Assembly (NCBI GenBank): GCA_947095585.1 | Contig: OX352761.1 | Coordinates: 24,023,777 to 24,087,776 of the forward strand | Reading direction: 5' to 3' | Source of the DNA: Nephrocerus scutellatus | Taxonomy: Eukaryota > Arthropoda > Insecta > Diptera > Pipunculidae | Length of the DNA stretch: 64,000 nt | Shown here: positions 32,776-43,910 of the stretch, piece after piece | How positions within the stretch are numbered: position 1 is the first letter of the stretch | Layout of the letters: the number at the start of each line of letters is the position of its first letter | Translations under genes and position numbers: made by a program | Notes under the pieces: model-generated | Told to the model about the DNA's origin: nothing | The model's input: only the letters and a program-made list of their open reading frames with translations | The model's database searches: none

Positions 32776-34733
32776 TCAGCCTCTGTAATATTGGTTGCCC
32801 GCCTTCTCGTAGAAGGAGACGTCTTTATTGTTAAAGATGTCATCGAATCTAGCATCAGTGAATCCTCTTATGTGTATGTACCGGTGACTTGGCTCGATTT
32901 CCTCGATTCGCAGTCCTTGCATCTCAGGACTTTGATGTGTTTCCAATGCGTCGACGAATTTCCTCGCCATTCGGAACAAGTGGTCAGTTATTGGCAGCAG
33001 ACCTGCTACTTCGTATAGTTTTGTAGTCGACACAAACTTATAGCTATTTGTCACCCTCCAGAGTCCTGTACATATCCTTAGTACCTTCCTTTCAAATAGG
33101 GAGATCTTCTTCATCGTTGTTGGTGAGACGGTGAACCATATGGGGTAGCCATAGGTTATCACTGGCCTGATGAGTTGCTTGTAGATAAGCAGCCTGGTGT
33201 TGTTGGACAGACCGTTTCGTCTTTTAAGTAGCGGGTGCACTAAATGAAGAGCGTAGTTCGCTTTTTTCATTGTTTTGTCGATGTGAGTGTTAAACTTGAG
33301 CCTCTCAGTAATGTTGATTCCCAGGTACTTAGTCTCTGACTTGGTGTTTATTGTTGTGTTATCCGGAAGGGTGATTTTTAAGGCTCTGCACCGGCTTGCG
33401 ATTTTTCTTATCCTTTTTTCGGTTGCTGGAAAGCAGATGAGTTCCGATTTGTTGGCGTTGATCTTCAGTTCCCACTTCAGGTAGTACTCCCAAAGATTTC
33501 GGAGGTGTTCCTCCATTCTTCGGGCAGCTATCTCAGGAGAGCGGGAAACGGCATACGTGATGGAGTCATCCGCGAAAAGCATGGTCCTTGTACCGGCTGT
33601 ATTGGTGGGTTGATCCGCCATGAAGATGCTTAATAGGACTAGTACAAGTCTGGAGCCTTGGGCAACTCCGGCTTTAATCCTTTTCCTTGTCGATGGGCTG
33701 CCATACACCTGTACAAAAAAGGCCCTGTTAAAAAGAAATTTTTTAATTATTTTCACAATATAAATTGGGAAACCAAATCTAATAAGTTTGTACAGAAGCC
33801 CGTTTGTCAAGACGCTATCGAAAGCTTTTTCGATGTCTAACAAACAGGCTACTGTACTACTTTTGACATTCAGTCCTCGAGTGACGTCACTGTGAAGCTT
33901 CATCAGAGGGTGCAGCGTTTCTCGAAAGCCGAACTGAAAGGAAGGAATTAGATTTCTTTCCGAGAAATTCCGTCAGTGCCCGATGATTTTTTAGAGTTTC
34001 CACTCATAACTAAATCACTGACAACAGCTGTACCTGTAAACATATCCACGTCAACGGGTGCGTTTGCGGGATTGTCTTCGCTGAATTGCACTTCAAAATT
34101 TCTTGGGGAAGTGGTGTCTTCCACAAGACTTTCAACTTGCTCTATGAATTCTGGAAGATGAGTTGGTGGTCGGTCTCTGGAATTTGAAGTCCAGCTTCGA
34201 CTTCTGATCTAAACCGGTTCCAGTTTATTTTCGTAAAGTTGATGTGTTGTTCAAGTGTTTGGGTAACTTGCTGAATTCGCTGATTCAACCACACTCGAAG
34301 CTCTATTGCCAAATGATCCCAATCACTATCATGTGCAAAACAGGAATAATTCCTTATTTCTGGCAGAATGTGGACGAAATTTGTCGTTGCCAAAAAGAAA
34401 TCCAGGATGGAAGGTGTCCGAGGATATGTCTTTCGGGGCTGTGAAACAACAGCCATGGTATGCTGCTGAGGATTTGAATCCAGCCAATCTGGCCTTTCCT
34501 TGATTGTTGCATACTTCATATTGCCATCGGGTGTGCCTAGCGTTAAAATCCCCTCCAACCACACAGTAAGTGTGCCCAGAGGAGATGCCGCAGACAGTTT
34601 GCAGATCCCGTTGAATGTTTTACCTCTTTGCATTACAGTGATTGTACACTGATATTACCAACAAGGTCTCAACCTCGTTGACTTTGATGCTGACAGCTGT
34701 TGCTTCCATGCTACGCAAACCACTGATTTCCAC
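32776..34733 (-). mobile_element. Jockey-clade-like LINE, endonuclease and RT
   Basis: Minus strand. 34620-34330 carries endonuclease motifs (VVGGDFNARHTRWQ, with frameshift; 'SDWDHLAIELRV'). 33903-32776 is a 375-codon open frame of the RT: 'VACLLDIEKAFDSVLTNGLL', 'KAGVAQGSRLVLVLLSIFMA' (degraded from the usual GxPQGS...SP motif), 'MLFADDSITYA' (FADD catalytic pair), 'INANKSELICFPA', 'YLGINITERLKFNTHI' and the tail 'LIRPVITYGYPIWF'. Frame breaks lie between the endonuclease and RT, near 33960. The changed RT motif suggests it is dead despite the long frame. Confidence 0.85.
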
Positions 34734-34734
34734 C

Positions 34735-35520
34735 GATCCATAGCACTTACATTCATTCTTTCAAGGTCATGGAAACGCTCAGCTCAAGAAATATCTTGGC
34801 AACGTTCTACTGGTATATCTCACCGAACAGTGGAACCAATCTTTGCACCAATTTGGAGAAAGCAAAGCACTTGATATTTCAAAAGCTTTTGACAGAGTTT
34901 GGCATCAAGCCCTTTTGTCCAAAATGCGTGCTTATGGAGTCGATGATAAGCTGCTTCACTGGATTAGAAGCTATCTTTTGGACCGCTCAATTCAAGTTGT
35001 ATTGAATGGTTTTAAGTCTAAAGTTCATTACTTAAATTCTGGCGTTCCGCAGGGCTCTGTTTTGTCCCCGACACTCTTCCTCATTTTTATTAATGATCTC
35101 TTATCTGTGACTTCTAATCCAATTCACTTTTTGTTTGACGAACGTCCCTCCACTTCTCATGTGGAACTCAAACAAATTCGAATGTTAAGCACGTTAAATT
35201 CTGACCTAGACAGTATAATACAATGGGGAGTAAACAATCGAGTAGAATTTAACGCTTCCAAAACACAATGCTGTCTCCTGTCACCGAATCTTAAATCCAA
35301 TGCCATTATCCATGAATGGCTCTTGCATCGAGGAAACTGAAAAACTCGCAATTCTCGGTATGTGTGTTAACGACAAGCTTCTTTGGAATGACCACATATT
35401 TATCGTCGCCAAAAAATGCTGCAAAATGTTTAGGTTTTCTAGCCCGGTGCAAGAAATATTTCACTCCCTCTGATCTGGCTACTATATACAAGGCTTTTAT
35501 TCGCCCTTAACTTCACCTTA
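34735..35520 (+). mobile_element. Jockey-like LINE RT fragment, plus strand
   Basis: Begins at an RT segment (PIALTFILS) and continues with 'LDISKAFDRVWHQALLSKMR', 'NSGVPQGSVLSPTLFLIFIN', 'FNASKTQCCLLSP', then after a frameshift 'CLGFLARCKKYFTPSDLATI'. The catalytic FADD motif is deleted (FLFDER). Family of 42600-49926. It abuts the 5' end of the minus-strand LINE at 32776-34733, so the two lie head to head. Confidence 0.8.
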
Positions 35521-35543
35521 AGTTAAATTTTTTTTTTTGACAG

Positions 35544-35888
35544 TTGCACTATTAAAGCCTATTCAATCTCCTACAAATCTATATCAAAATTTTTGTGTAT
35601 TTAGTCAAAAAGAGCGAGATAGTGCGTTGTGTTACTACTATTACGTATAGGAAGAGTTGCATGATGTCTCAGTGTTCCCGTAGCAAGAGTGCAACAAAAT
35701 TACACGTAGAATGGATGCACCCTTACCAGTTCACTCCAGTGCATAATCTGGGTGTGAAGTCAGGTAAGGTCAAAAGTACGTTTTCGTTCATTTTACAAAC
35801 TTTCATTTTTAACCCTGCTCCTGTTGACCGAATGCATTAATATTATAAGGTAGATTTGTAGAAAATTGAATAGGCCTTAATATTGCAT
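35544..35888. mobile_element. MITE with about 35 bp terminal inverted repeats
   Basis: Left end TGCACTATTAAAGCCTATTC (35545-35564) and on to CTACAAATCT pairs with AGATTTGTAG...GAATAGGCCTTAATATTGCA at 35852-35887, with few mismatches. About 345 bp, no transposase. Confidence 0.65.
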
Positions 35889-36985
35889 TTGTCAAAAAAA
35901 AATTATCCGAGAGCAATTTTCGAAATATTCGCGTTTGAAAATAAAATTTAAAAAAAGAAAAATTTTTTTTAGATTTTGACGACGTTTATATCGGTAACGG
36001 TTTCAAGAATTTAAAAAAATGTACATTATTTGATCTTAAAAATTTAATTTTGTTTCAAAAATGATCAACAGTGATCTTGTAGCTAGAAGCGTTTAAGAGT
36101 TACAGGGTGTGAAGTGATGTAAGGTCAAAAGTACGTATCTTCACATTGAAACGCTACTTACACCGCAGGGGTTGAAAATAGACCCCCCCCTTTCCATACG
36201 ATTTTTTTCACGAAATTAACCAAGGAATCATCGCTTTAAGTATTTGCCACCTTAACGGATACACCCTGTATATGAAAATCGATTCTTAAAGAGTAAACTG
36301 CAAAAATTTTAATTAACCCGATTTTAATCAAAATTATTATTATTATTCTCCGATTACAGAATTTATATGAAACATTTTAATTTTTATGGTTTTTTTTTTG
36401 TATTTTTTAGTTTTTATTTTGTAATCCACCTTATTGCTCCTATAGCCGCAGTGCAGAATCCATTCATAGTCGTTAAAGTTTAAAATTTAAATATCAAGAA
36501 GCTTTGATGATGATTTGATGAAATGTAAACAGTACTTTTAGGCGCAACCCGTAATGATAAACAATAAGGAATGAATAGTTTTTGGGATAAAAGTTCTATT
36601 TATTAAACATAGTGTAATATTGTATTACGTGATATTACGTGATATTGCCTAATATTACGTGATATTGCGTGAGTTTTTAAAAAATACAAAGAATACATAG
36701 AATAAAGAATACTTTTAGGGTAGAAGTTTTTTTTATCAAAAGGTTTATCAAAATATGCAAAAACGAAAAACAAAATTAGTTTGTGCCAGGATTCAAAGTT
36801 TAACCTAAACATGTATACCTGACAAAGAAAAGGTAATTTTTTGTTAAAATACAATGAATTTCTGTAGGAATGGATAAAAAAAATCTATAAAAAAACTAAG
36901 GTTTACATTATATAATTGAAAATATGGTTTAAAATTGGATTATGCATTTTTCAGTCACGACACTTTCATAACTGGATAATACATT
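35889..36985. other. AT-rich stretch 3' of takeout E
   Basis: A motif of about 35 bp (GTGAAGT...GTAAGGTCAAAAGTACG) at 36107-36135 repeats one at 35755-35783 inside the MITE. 36618-36672 holds a short minisatellite of ATATTACGTG units. No gene seen. Confidence 0.45.
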
Positions 36986-38096
36986 TCAATCCAGAAACAG
37001 TTCCTCATAGGCAAACTTCTCAAAAATGTTTACAAGTACACTTTTGACAATTTCAGCGATCGCAACATGAATCGAAGGCTGCAGCTCACTCCAAACATCA
37101 CTCCAGTTTTCGTTCAGGAACTGATTGAGATTATCTCCAAGGTTTCTATCGCCATTAAATAAATTTGTCAATTTTATGCTAACTCTGTAAGAAGAAACAA
37201 AGAAAAGTCATTATTGTAAAAAGTAAATGTTCACTTGTTGGACCGATTCACCTTTCTGGTTCTAGCAAAATTTTTAGCTTTTCCACGTCCAAAAATGTTT
37301 TGCCACCTTTAACATAAACTCTAGGCTTAAATTTCACCGAGAATTTCGGTTTGATAAGATTAATGTCAGCAGCGCCATCTCCTTGGATCGGGAGAATCAA
37401 TATCCGGCCATTAGCAAGGTATTTGCCGCGTAAACTGATCTTTCCAAATGATCCGTACATCTCGAATTTGCTAGTCGTCGGATCGGCAGTAAATCCGCTG
37501 TTAATTTTTTTTTTAAATACAATATAAATCAATGGAATATACATACAGCTGGCTTGCTTATAGGCTAAAACACACATACCTAAAATGTTAAAGTGATATA
37601 CTTCTAGGCGCACAAAATAAACTTTGTTGCAAAAAAAAAATATTTACAACTAACAAAAAAGTTAATAGAAACTAACAAAAAATGAAAACCTTACACGGAT
37701 CGATCAATTGTTACATCCGACAGTCCTCCGACAAGCAAATCCCGAAAGTTCAATTTCAAATTTAAAGATTTTCCATCACCATCGGCTATATCAAGTCGTT
37801 TTAAAAGAAATGGTTCCAATTTGGGAAATGCTGCTTCTGGGTATCCAGTTCTCGCGTATTGTCTGATCAAATTTTTGGCAGTTTTCGTCACACAATTTGT
37901 ATCACTAGCGTGACACCGCGGAATATTTGATGCTGAAGTAATTATATATGAAATTATTACCACCATCAGTTGGTATGAAATTGATCACTAAAGCAAGAGC
38001 AACAAAACGCTAAGACAACTTACGAAAAGAGCCCATGATTTTGGCTATTAAAATGCTTAATAAAGCCGCCAACAGGGATAACTTTCGAGAACACAT
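36986..38096 (-). CDS. Takeout/JHBP-family secreted protein, gene E (251 aa, 4 exons)
   Basis: Exons on minus: 38096-38024, 37932-37695, 37497-37252 and 37184-36986. All introns are GT-AG and phases agree, giving 251 residues. Signal peptide MCSRKLSLLAALLSILIAKI is followed by the conserved cysteines Cys31 and Cys38 and the family regions 'FPKLEPFLLKRLDI', 'VGGLSDVTIDRSVVGFTADP', 'ISLRGKYLANGRILILPIQG', 'DVEKLKILLEPER', 'TNLFNGDRNLGDNLNQFLNE' and 'WSDVWSELQPSI'. It has one intron more than A-C: their exon 2 is split at the VVGF site here. Position, opposite strand and divergence make it an older paralogue. Function by family: extracellular carrier of a hydrophobic ligand such as juvenile hormone or an odour-like molecule; the ligand is unknown. 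Confidence 0.9.
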
Positions 38097-39059
38097 TATT
38101 AAACACTATAGGCGGCGGGCACTACAAACATTAAACGAACTCTTCCAGATCTATTTTTATTCGTGTTTTCAATTCTGAAACCGATTGACCTCTGTGACAA
38201 ACGTAAATTTCCAATTAAAAACACTTGACACCTTCGTGAACTAGCCAAGTTCAATGGTAAACTGTAAACAGTTGAAAACTAGCACACGCATTTATAACCT
38301 TTTTTTCGCAAATCACGGTCAATGATTCGTTCGGATGTGTAGGACTGGTATTCTTTTTCACCCTAATATAAATACATATACCTATGCAGCTAAAAATTCA
38401 TAAATAATTATATAAAATTTTATTTTATGTCTTCTTTTAGTAAATTTTTACCTCCCTTTATGCATTCTGCTCATACATTTCCTTTTGTTCAGCGTAAATG
38501 CGAAGTTAAATCCAGAAGCAAGGTATTTTTAAACCTATGATCGGTAATGATCGACTGTAAGACATGTTGGTGTCATGACATTTGTATTCGGTGAGAAATA
38601 ATATTAAAGATATTTTTCAAAGATTATGTAACAGGGTTTTTATTTATAAAAGGATACATTTCTTATACCATCTGGACAACCTAACTTTAAGCGGTGTACG
38701 TATAAAAAAATTGCTTTTTCATATTTTACGCCTTTCCCTTACCATCGTGGTAGCTGATATTAACACTGTACATTTTCTATAGCCTATAATCAAGTTGTAT
38801 TTCTTCACAACATTGTATGTGTAAAACGAATTAACTAATAAACAAAATAAAAAGGAATTACGCAAATCCATCGTTCAGATCGTGAGCTATGGTCTCAGGT
38901 TCAAACAAAAATCCCATTGAAAAAAAGAGTTTTTCCTGAATTTTCCAATTTCCCGGGAAAGTTTTCAAATTTTTCTTTCCATAAATACCTTACTCGGACT
39001 ATTGCGAACATTTAAAAAAAAACTGAGCCAAATCGGACCACCGCCTTTGTCAAGTGATG
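38097..39059. other. 5' flank of takeout E, no other gene seen
   Basis: AT-rich sequence with no recognisable exon or repeat. The promoter of gene E should lie in 38100-38350; no clear TATA box was chosen. Confidence 0.4.
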
Positions 39060-39580
39060 CGCACACTACACACGTATTCAGCAATAACTCCACTCCAGCG
39101 CCATCTACCGAGTATAAAAACGCGAACTTATAGGAAGCAAACATAGAAACATGATGTAAATATGGCTTTGATAGTGGTTTAAGCGTGATGACGTATTTTA
39201 TACCGAATGACATCTCGAATCCAGCGCCACCTACCAGGTCCAAAATAAACATAAACTTATCGGAGCACCAAACGTATTTATGGCATGAATATGGCTTTGA
39301 TATATCCAGTGGTTGAAGCGTGATGACGTATTTTATACCGGATGACATCTCGAATCCAGCGCCACCTACCAGGTCCAAAATAAACATTCACTTAATGGAG
39401 CACCAAACGAACTTAGGGCGTGAATATGGCTTCTAGTGGTTTAGGCGTGATGATGTTAGATATGTACGCAGAATGACATTTTCATGAATATCTCAACTCC
39501 AGCGCCACCTACCGAGCTAACAAAATAGATACCCCTTTAAAAGCACCAATCGAATATCGAACATACGTTGTGAATGTGGC
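39060..39580. repeat. Minisatellite of about 126-143 bp units
   Basis: CCAGCGCCA(C/T)CTACC recurs at 39095, 39221, 39356 and 39499. The second and third units (GTGATGACGTATTTTATACC...AGGTCCAAAATAAACAT) are nearly identical. The 140-codon minus-strand frame over it is a product of the repetition. Confidence 0.75.
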
Positions 39581-39604
39581 TTTAATATTTTTACGGAATT
39601 TCGA

Positions 39605-39680
39605 CTTTCGAGTTCGTAAAGGATTTTGCAAATAAAACACAACACAAGTTTATTAATTTACAAATAACTTTAATAAACAA
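39605..39680. repeat. Fragment related to the LTR at 55610-56045
   Basis: GAGTTCGTAAAGGATTTTGCAAATAAAACACAACACAAG...ATTTACAAATAA is shared, with few changes, with 55625-55690. A truncated LTR remnant. A left end of the modular repeat (TAAATTCTCTAATAACC, about 39716-39732) follows. Confidence 0.55.
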
Positions 39681-39749
39681 AAAAACAAAAACCCACAAAA
39701 ATTAAAAATTATCATGTAAATTCTCTAATAACCAAAAGTTTATTACAAA

Positions 39750-40997
39750 TCTTCTATATAATAAAATAGAGAATTTATTTGTATATTTGTATATATATAT
39801 ATATATACAATATGTGCCAAACTAACTGTGGGACGACTTGACCAATTTCAACCAAACTTGGTATATATATTATTGTTACTATCTGGAATCAAATATAGGT
39901 GGTGGGAGGTAACGTTTTTTGGCTGGGAGAGGCCTGGCAGCCGATATTAGTGTTGGACCTACCATTTTCGGTATCGCCGAGACGAATAGGGTGGGCGATC
40001 GATATTTTGTTGATTTTATAGTTTTCAGGGTCGCTGAGTTGAACGGTGATAGTAAGACAACTCTAGAGGGATGGGGTAGATAACTGAGGGAGAGGGGTTG
40101 ACCGATATTAATGTTGATTCTATGGTTTTCGGGGTCGCTGCGTTGAATGGTGATGGTAAGACACTTCTAGGGGAATGGGGTCGATACCTGAGGGAGATAA
40201 CCGATGTTAGTGTCCATTCAATAGCTCTCGGCGACCATTTGGCGACGATTTGGGGGGTGAGGTCATTGTTGTCCCTACTTCAAATTGGAAAAGGTAGATT
40301 AGTAACCGTGTTTTAAGGTTATATTAAATTGACATCGATATTCGAAATCTGCCGCAGAACTAATAAATTCTATTTATCCGGCTGTTTCTCAAAACCATCG
40401 CATTTTGAACCGGTTGCGAGAAGGGGCCATTCTTGCTACTAAAAATAGAGACACCCTCAAAATAAACAATCAAATACTTGCCATGTTAATAGGCATAGTC
40501 ACTGAATATAAGTGTATCGATACCGTTGTAGATACTGATGAGGAAGTTAACTATCCAACTGAGTTCCTAAACTCACTTAATTCGTCTGGATTGCCACTAC
40601 ATCACATCGTCTTACAGTTTGATCTTTAATTATTTTACTACGGATTCTCGATTCGCCAAAACTTTGCAACGGCACAAGACTGTTCATAAAAGAGATGCCG
40701 GGCAATATAATTGAAGCGACTATCTTGATAGAAAAGGGAAAGTGTGAAACAGTTTTTATCCCACGGATAGCACTCATTTCGACGGATCTACCTTTATACC
40801 TTTTGTATGAATATATGTATGTTTTTTTAATTTTGTTTTAATAATTTGAATACTATAGCTTTAATTTAAAATAAATGTTGTTAATAAAAACTGCCTTTTA
40901 GCCTAACCTTTTAGATAGATATCATTCTTTTTTCTACCCCTGCCTAATAGAAGATTGGTATCAATAAATACCTGGGCAACGCCGGGTAATCAGCTAG
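39750..40997 (+). mobile_element. Helitron with helicase remnant
   Basis: 5' end TCTTCTATATAATAAAATAG at 39750, preceded by A; 3' end GGGCAACGCCGGGTAATCAG then CTAG (40994-40997), followed by T. Insertion between A and T, the TC...CTAG termini and the GC-rich hairpin (CCTGGGCAACGCCGGG) before CTAG are Helitron hallmarks. 40405-40629 encodes 'ILATKNRDTLKINNQILAML' and 'YPTEFLNSLNSSGLPLHHI', the C-terminal part of the Pif1-type RepHel helicase. After a frameshift 40630-40790 continues it (LCNGTRLFIKEMPGNIIEAT). The Rep nickase and most of the helicase are missing, so it is non-autonomous. Confidence 0.9.
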
Positions 40998-41109
40998 TGT
41001 TTAATATAAATGCTGAAATATAAAAACACATACGAAGCACTGCAACTTAACAACAAAACAACCCCAATCGTAAAGCAAGCATCGCTGCCCACAGCGCACA
41101 GCGCACAAC

Positions 41110-41285
41110 ACACACAGCCGATTTTCTTTAAACTTTAAACACATGTGTATCTCTGATGGTCAACACTTTTTGTAAAATATTTTGGAGACCCCGGGCAACA
41201 AGTTCGTTTTAAAAAATTAACCCGGTTTTCTTCAAATTTAATACACATGTGTATCTCCGATGGACAATATTTTTTGGTGTGATCG
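41110..41285 (-). repeat. Modular repeat fragment, minus orientation
   Basis: Two inverted modules (ACACATGTGTATCTCTGATGG near 41139; ACACATGTGTATCTCCGATGG near 41243) with neither repeat end. Confidence 0.7.
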
Positions 41286-41329
41286 GGCTAGGAGCCCGAG
41301 GGGGGAAGAAATGTGATTTTCAATATATC

Positions 41330-41462
41330 ACATTCCTCACGTTTGTAGCCGGTTTCGATTTATTTTCTCGGAACTCTCCCTGATTCATTGAAAAAAGCCA
41401 TACGGAAAAACGATCACGAAAATAAAACGACGCGAGTACAAATACTTTAATGAATGGATCAT
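41330..41462. repeat. Dispersed segment shared with 57608-57760
   Basis: CGTTTGTAGCCGG...GAACTCTCCCTGATTCATTG...GAAAAACGATCACGAAAA...CGACGCGAG is found inverted at 57620-57725 at the 3' side of an RTE-like LINE. Probably part of an unrecognised element. Confidence 0.55.
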
Positions 41463-41568
41463 AATAATAATAATAATAATAATATTCGGCGCGACAGACC
41501 ATTGCGGTCCAAGGCCTACCGTCTCGCGACCATTTGTGTTGCGCATGTATATTTTTGCACACAAATGG
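41463..41568 (-). mobile_element. 5'-truncated SINE, minus strand
   Basis: Contains the (AAT)n tail and the 3' body (CGGCGCGACAGACCATTGCG...CTCGCGACCATTTGTG) only. It is bounded by a 14 bp target duplication AATGAATGGATCAT at 41449-41462 and 41569-41582. Confidence 0.85.
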
Positions 41569-41582
41569 AATGAATGGATCAT

Positions 41583-42599
41583 GGCCAGGGAAAACTACAA
41601 AACACCTTGACCAAGAAAATATTACAAAAAATAATTACATACGTGAGCCTTCAAAATTCTTGGAACCTTCATTGAAAAAATTCGGTCTTTCAGGAACTAG
41701 CTGACGTCTTTCTTGAAGGCCAACAACTCGACAGTGAATTGTACCGGATTCGTTTGTAGGCCTAATAAACGAAAAAGGTACGCAAAACTATCGAGCCGAT
41801 AGGCTCAAAAGCTAAACATTGCACCAAGGATGAGCGAAAAAGCTGGATCTTGATCTAGGGATCTTGAAGATTCTCTGTAGTTCCTCGAATCCAATTGTCC
41901 AATCTGACCGGAGCAACCTCCAATTCAGGCCTTTGATGGAGATTTTTTAATTTGTTTTTTTGTCTTTAGATTTTTATGATTAAATAAAATTAAAAAAAAA
42001 ATGTTTTTCAATACTTATTCGAAAGACTATGTGACATATAAGGCAACAGCGATTATTTTAAGTGATACAAACGTTGTGACCAGCTGTAATATCTCGACGA
42101 TGTAAGTCACACTAAAAATTCAATGAACTTGGAGTTGCTAATTGGTAGGTAGCTAGCTGATTCGCTGGATTGATGCTTTTTCAAGGTTTTCAACTTTGAT
42201 TGCATTGCATTGTCCAGACCAGTCTTTCTCGCAAGCCAACTAGTAGCTTCGGCTCAAAATTTATCGCATTATAATATATTATCGAACAATTAATAAACAC
42301 ACAAAATGAGAAATCAGCAGCGAATACTCGTTCATTTAATTTTCCATTGTTCATGTTATTCCATTCCATGATAATTTTTACGTTCCATAGTACATAATTA
42401 AGTATGCATAACAGGAAGTTAATTAACGTGTAGATTTTTTTTAGAACTTCTTTATTAGAATAGAATTTTTCCTAATTACTCAAAAATAGAGAAGATGCAA
42501 TCAGTCTTAGATTAGAAGCGTGATATTACTAATATCACAAGATGATCCATGATTATTGGTTGAGTGTTCTTCCTCACCACGGTTTGTCTCTATTGTATC
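41583..42599. other. No gene recognised
   Basis: AT-rich sequence with no recognisable exon, element end or RNA gene. Confidence 0.35.
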
Positions 42600-43714
42600 G
42601 CTGTGTGTCCTATTCGTCTAATGTGCGAATTCAGGGTCGATGTGTGTAACATTCGTGGGCTTAGATCGAATCTCTCGGCCACGTGCGTCCATTTAGCAGA
42701 CCACAAACCTGCTATTCTGGCACTAACAGAAACTCAGGTTAATGCTGATTCCGACGTTTCGGATTTTAGTTGGCCTGCTTCCAACTTAGTGCCAGTATTT
42801 TTCCCTACCGCGGTCTCGCAATATATGTACGTAGTGATATTGCTTTCCAGAACCAAGCACATTTCAATCATTGTTCCAACGCGGAATTCAACTTCATTTG
42901 GCTGTAAGTCAAAGTGCGTAAGCATATCATTTACTACTGCTGCATATACAGAAGCCCTAATTTAGACAATGTCTCAACTTGTAGTGAGTTAGATGCACTG
43001 TCCGACTCTATCACTAGAATTTTATCACTTGATGAATTCTCTGAAATCGTAATTGCGGGAGAATTCAACATACACAATTCTAGTTGGCTGCGCCATTCAG
43101 GCTTAACAGCACAGCAAGGAAAGGATGTTGAGTTATTTGCTGATTTTAACCATCTCACTCAGCTTGTGAATGAGCCCACTTGAATTCCAGACATTGTAAG
43201 TCATAACGCTAATACCCTTGACTTGTTTCTTACTTCTCTTCCTAACAAATACACCGTCAGTGTATTATCGCGTCTAGGCTCTTCAGACCATTGTGTAGTA
43301 TCAGCTAATTTCTCGCTGCCAAACCACACAGTTAAAGAGAAAACTCCTAAAAGAAAAGTATGGCTACACGAGAAAGCCAACTGGCCTCAATAATTTCTTT
43401 AGAAGGTATAACTGGCCACTTAACGCCAATAGTGGTGTGGATGCCACTTCTGATACGATCACTAACGTATCAGAGGGTATGAGACAATTTATCCCTTCCA
43501 GGACAAAGTGTATCAAACCGAAGGAAAATGCTTCGTATGATTTAAGCTGCAAAGAGGCTACTAGGAACCGTGAAGTATGCTTTCGGTTATAACAAAAAAA
43601 AAACCCCACTGTGGAAAACCGAGACGAGTCAGAAATGATTGCAATGCCTTCCTTAAATGCGCCAAATTCGACTATGACCAAAAACTGAGACATAAATTAC
43701 TTCAATGTCCCAAA
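42600..43714 (+). mobile_element. Jockey-like LINE, 5' part (endonuclease), split by a gypsy element
   Basis: 'VDVCNIRGLRSNLSATCVHL', 'KPAILALTETQV' and, in another frame, 'YRSPNLDNVSTCSELDALS' with 'IVIAGEFNIHNSSWL' are the endonuclease domain; the usual GDFN reads GEFN. 'TVSVLSRLGSSDHCVVSANF' follows. The element stops at 43714 (TTCAATGTCCCAAA) and resumes at 48268 after the gypsy insertion. Confidence 0.85.
43710..43714 (+). repeat. Target-site duplication of the gypsy element, left
   Basis: CCAAA directly before the LTR; repeated at 48268-48272. The related LINE copy at 51124-51128 has a single CCAAA (empty site). Confidence 0.88.
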
Positions 43715-43897
43715 TGTTGTATTATTACACACATACAATTGTATATGTATCATTTTGATATTTTAGTAGCAGCGCATTAGCGTCAGTTGACTTATAACTC
43801 TGGCGCGCTACACATCGCATTCACATTCGCATTCATAATTATGTAATTAATATTAAGTTAAATAGAGGTTAAATAAATATAATTGAAGTACACAACA
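43715..43897 (+). repeat. 5' LTR of the gypsy element (183 bp)
   Basis: Starts TGTTGTATTATTACAC and ends GAAGTACACAACA (TG...CA). Identical by eye to the 3' LTR at 48085-48267. Confidence 0.93.
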
Positions 43898-43899
43898 AT

Positions 43900-43910
43900 T
43901 GGCGACGAGG
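43900..43910 (+). other. Primer binding site (tRNA-Ser type)
   Basis: TGGCGACGAGG, two bases after the 5' LTR, is complementary to the 3' end expected of insect tRNA-Ser(GCU) with CCA. The tRNA assignment is from general knowledge of that tRNA's acceptor stem. Confidence 0.75.

Noticed and set aside
38965..39387. 140-residue minus-strand protein with internal repeats
   Set aside because: It comes from the minisatellite units; no start context, splice sites or family resemblance.
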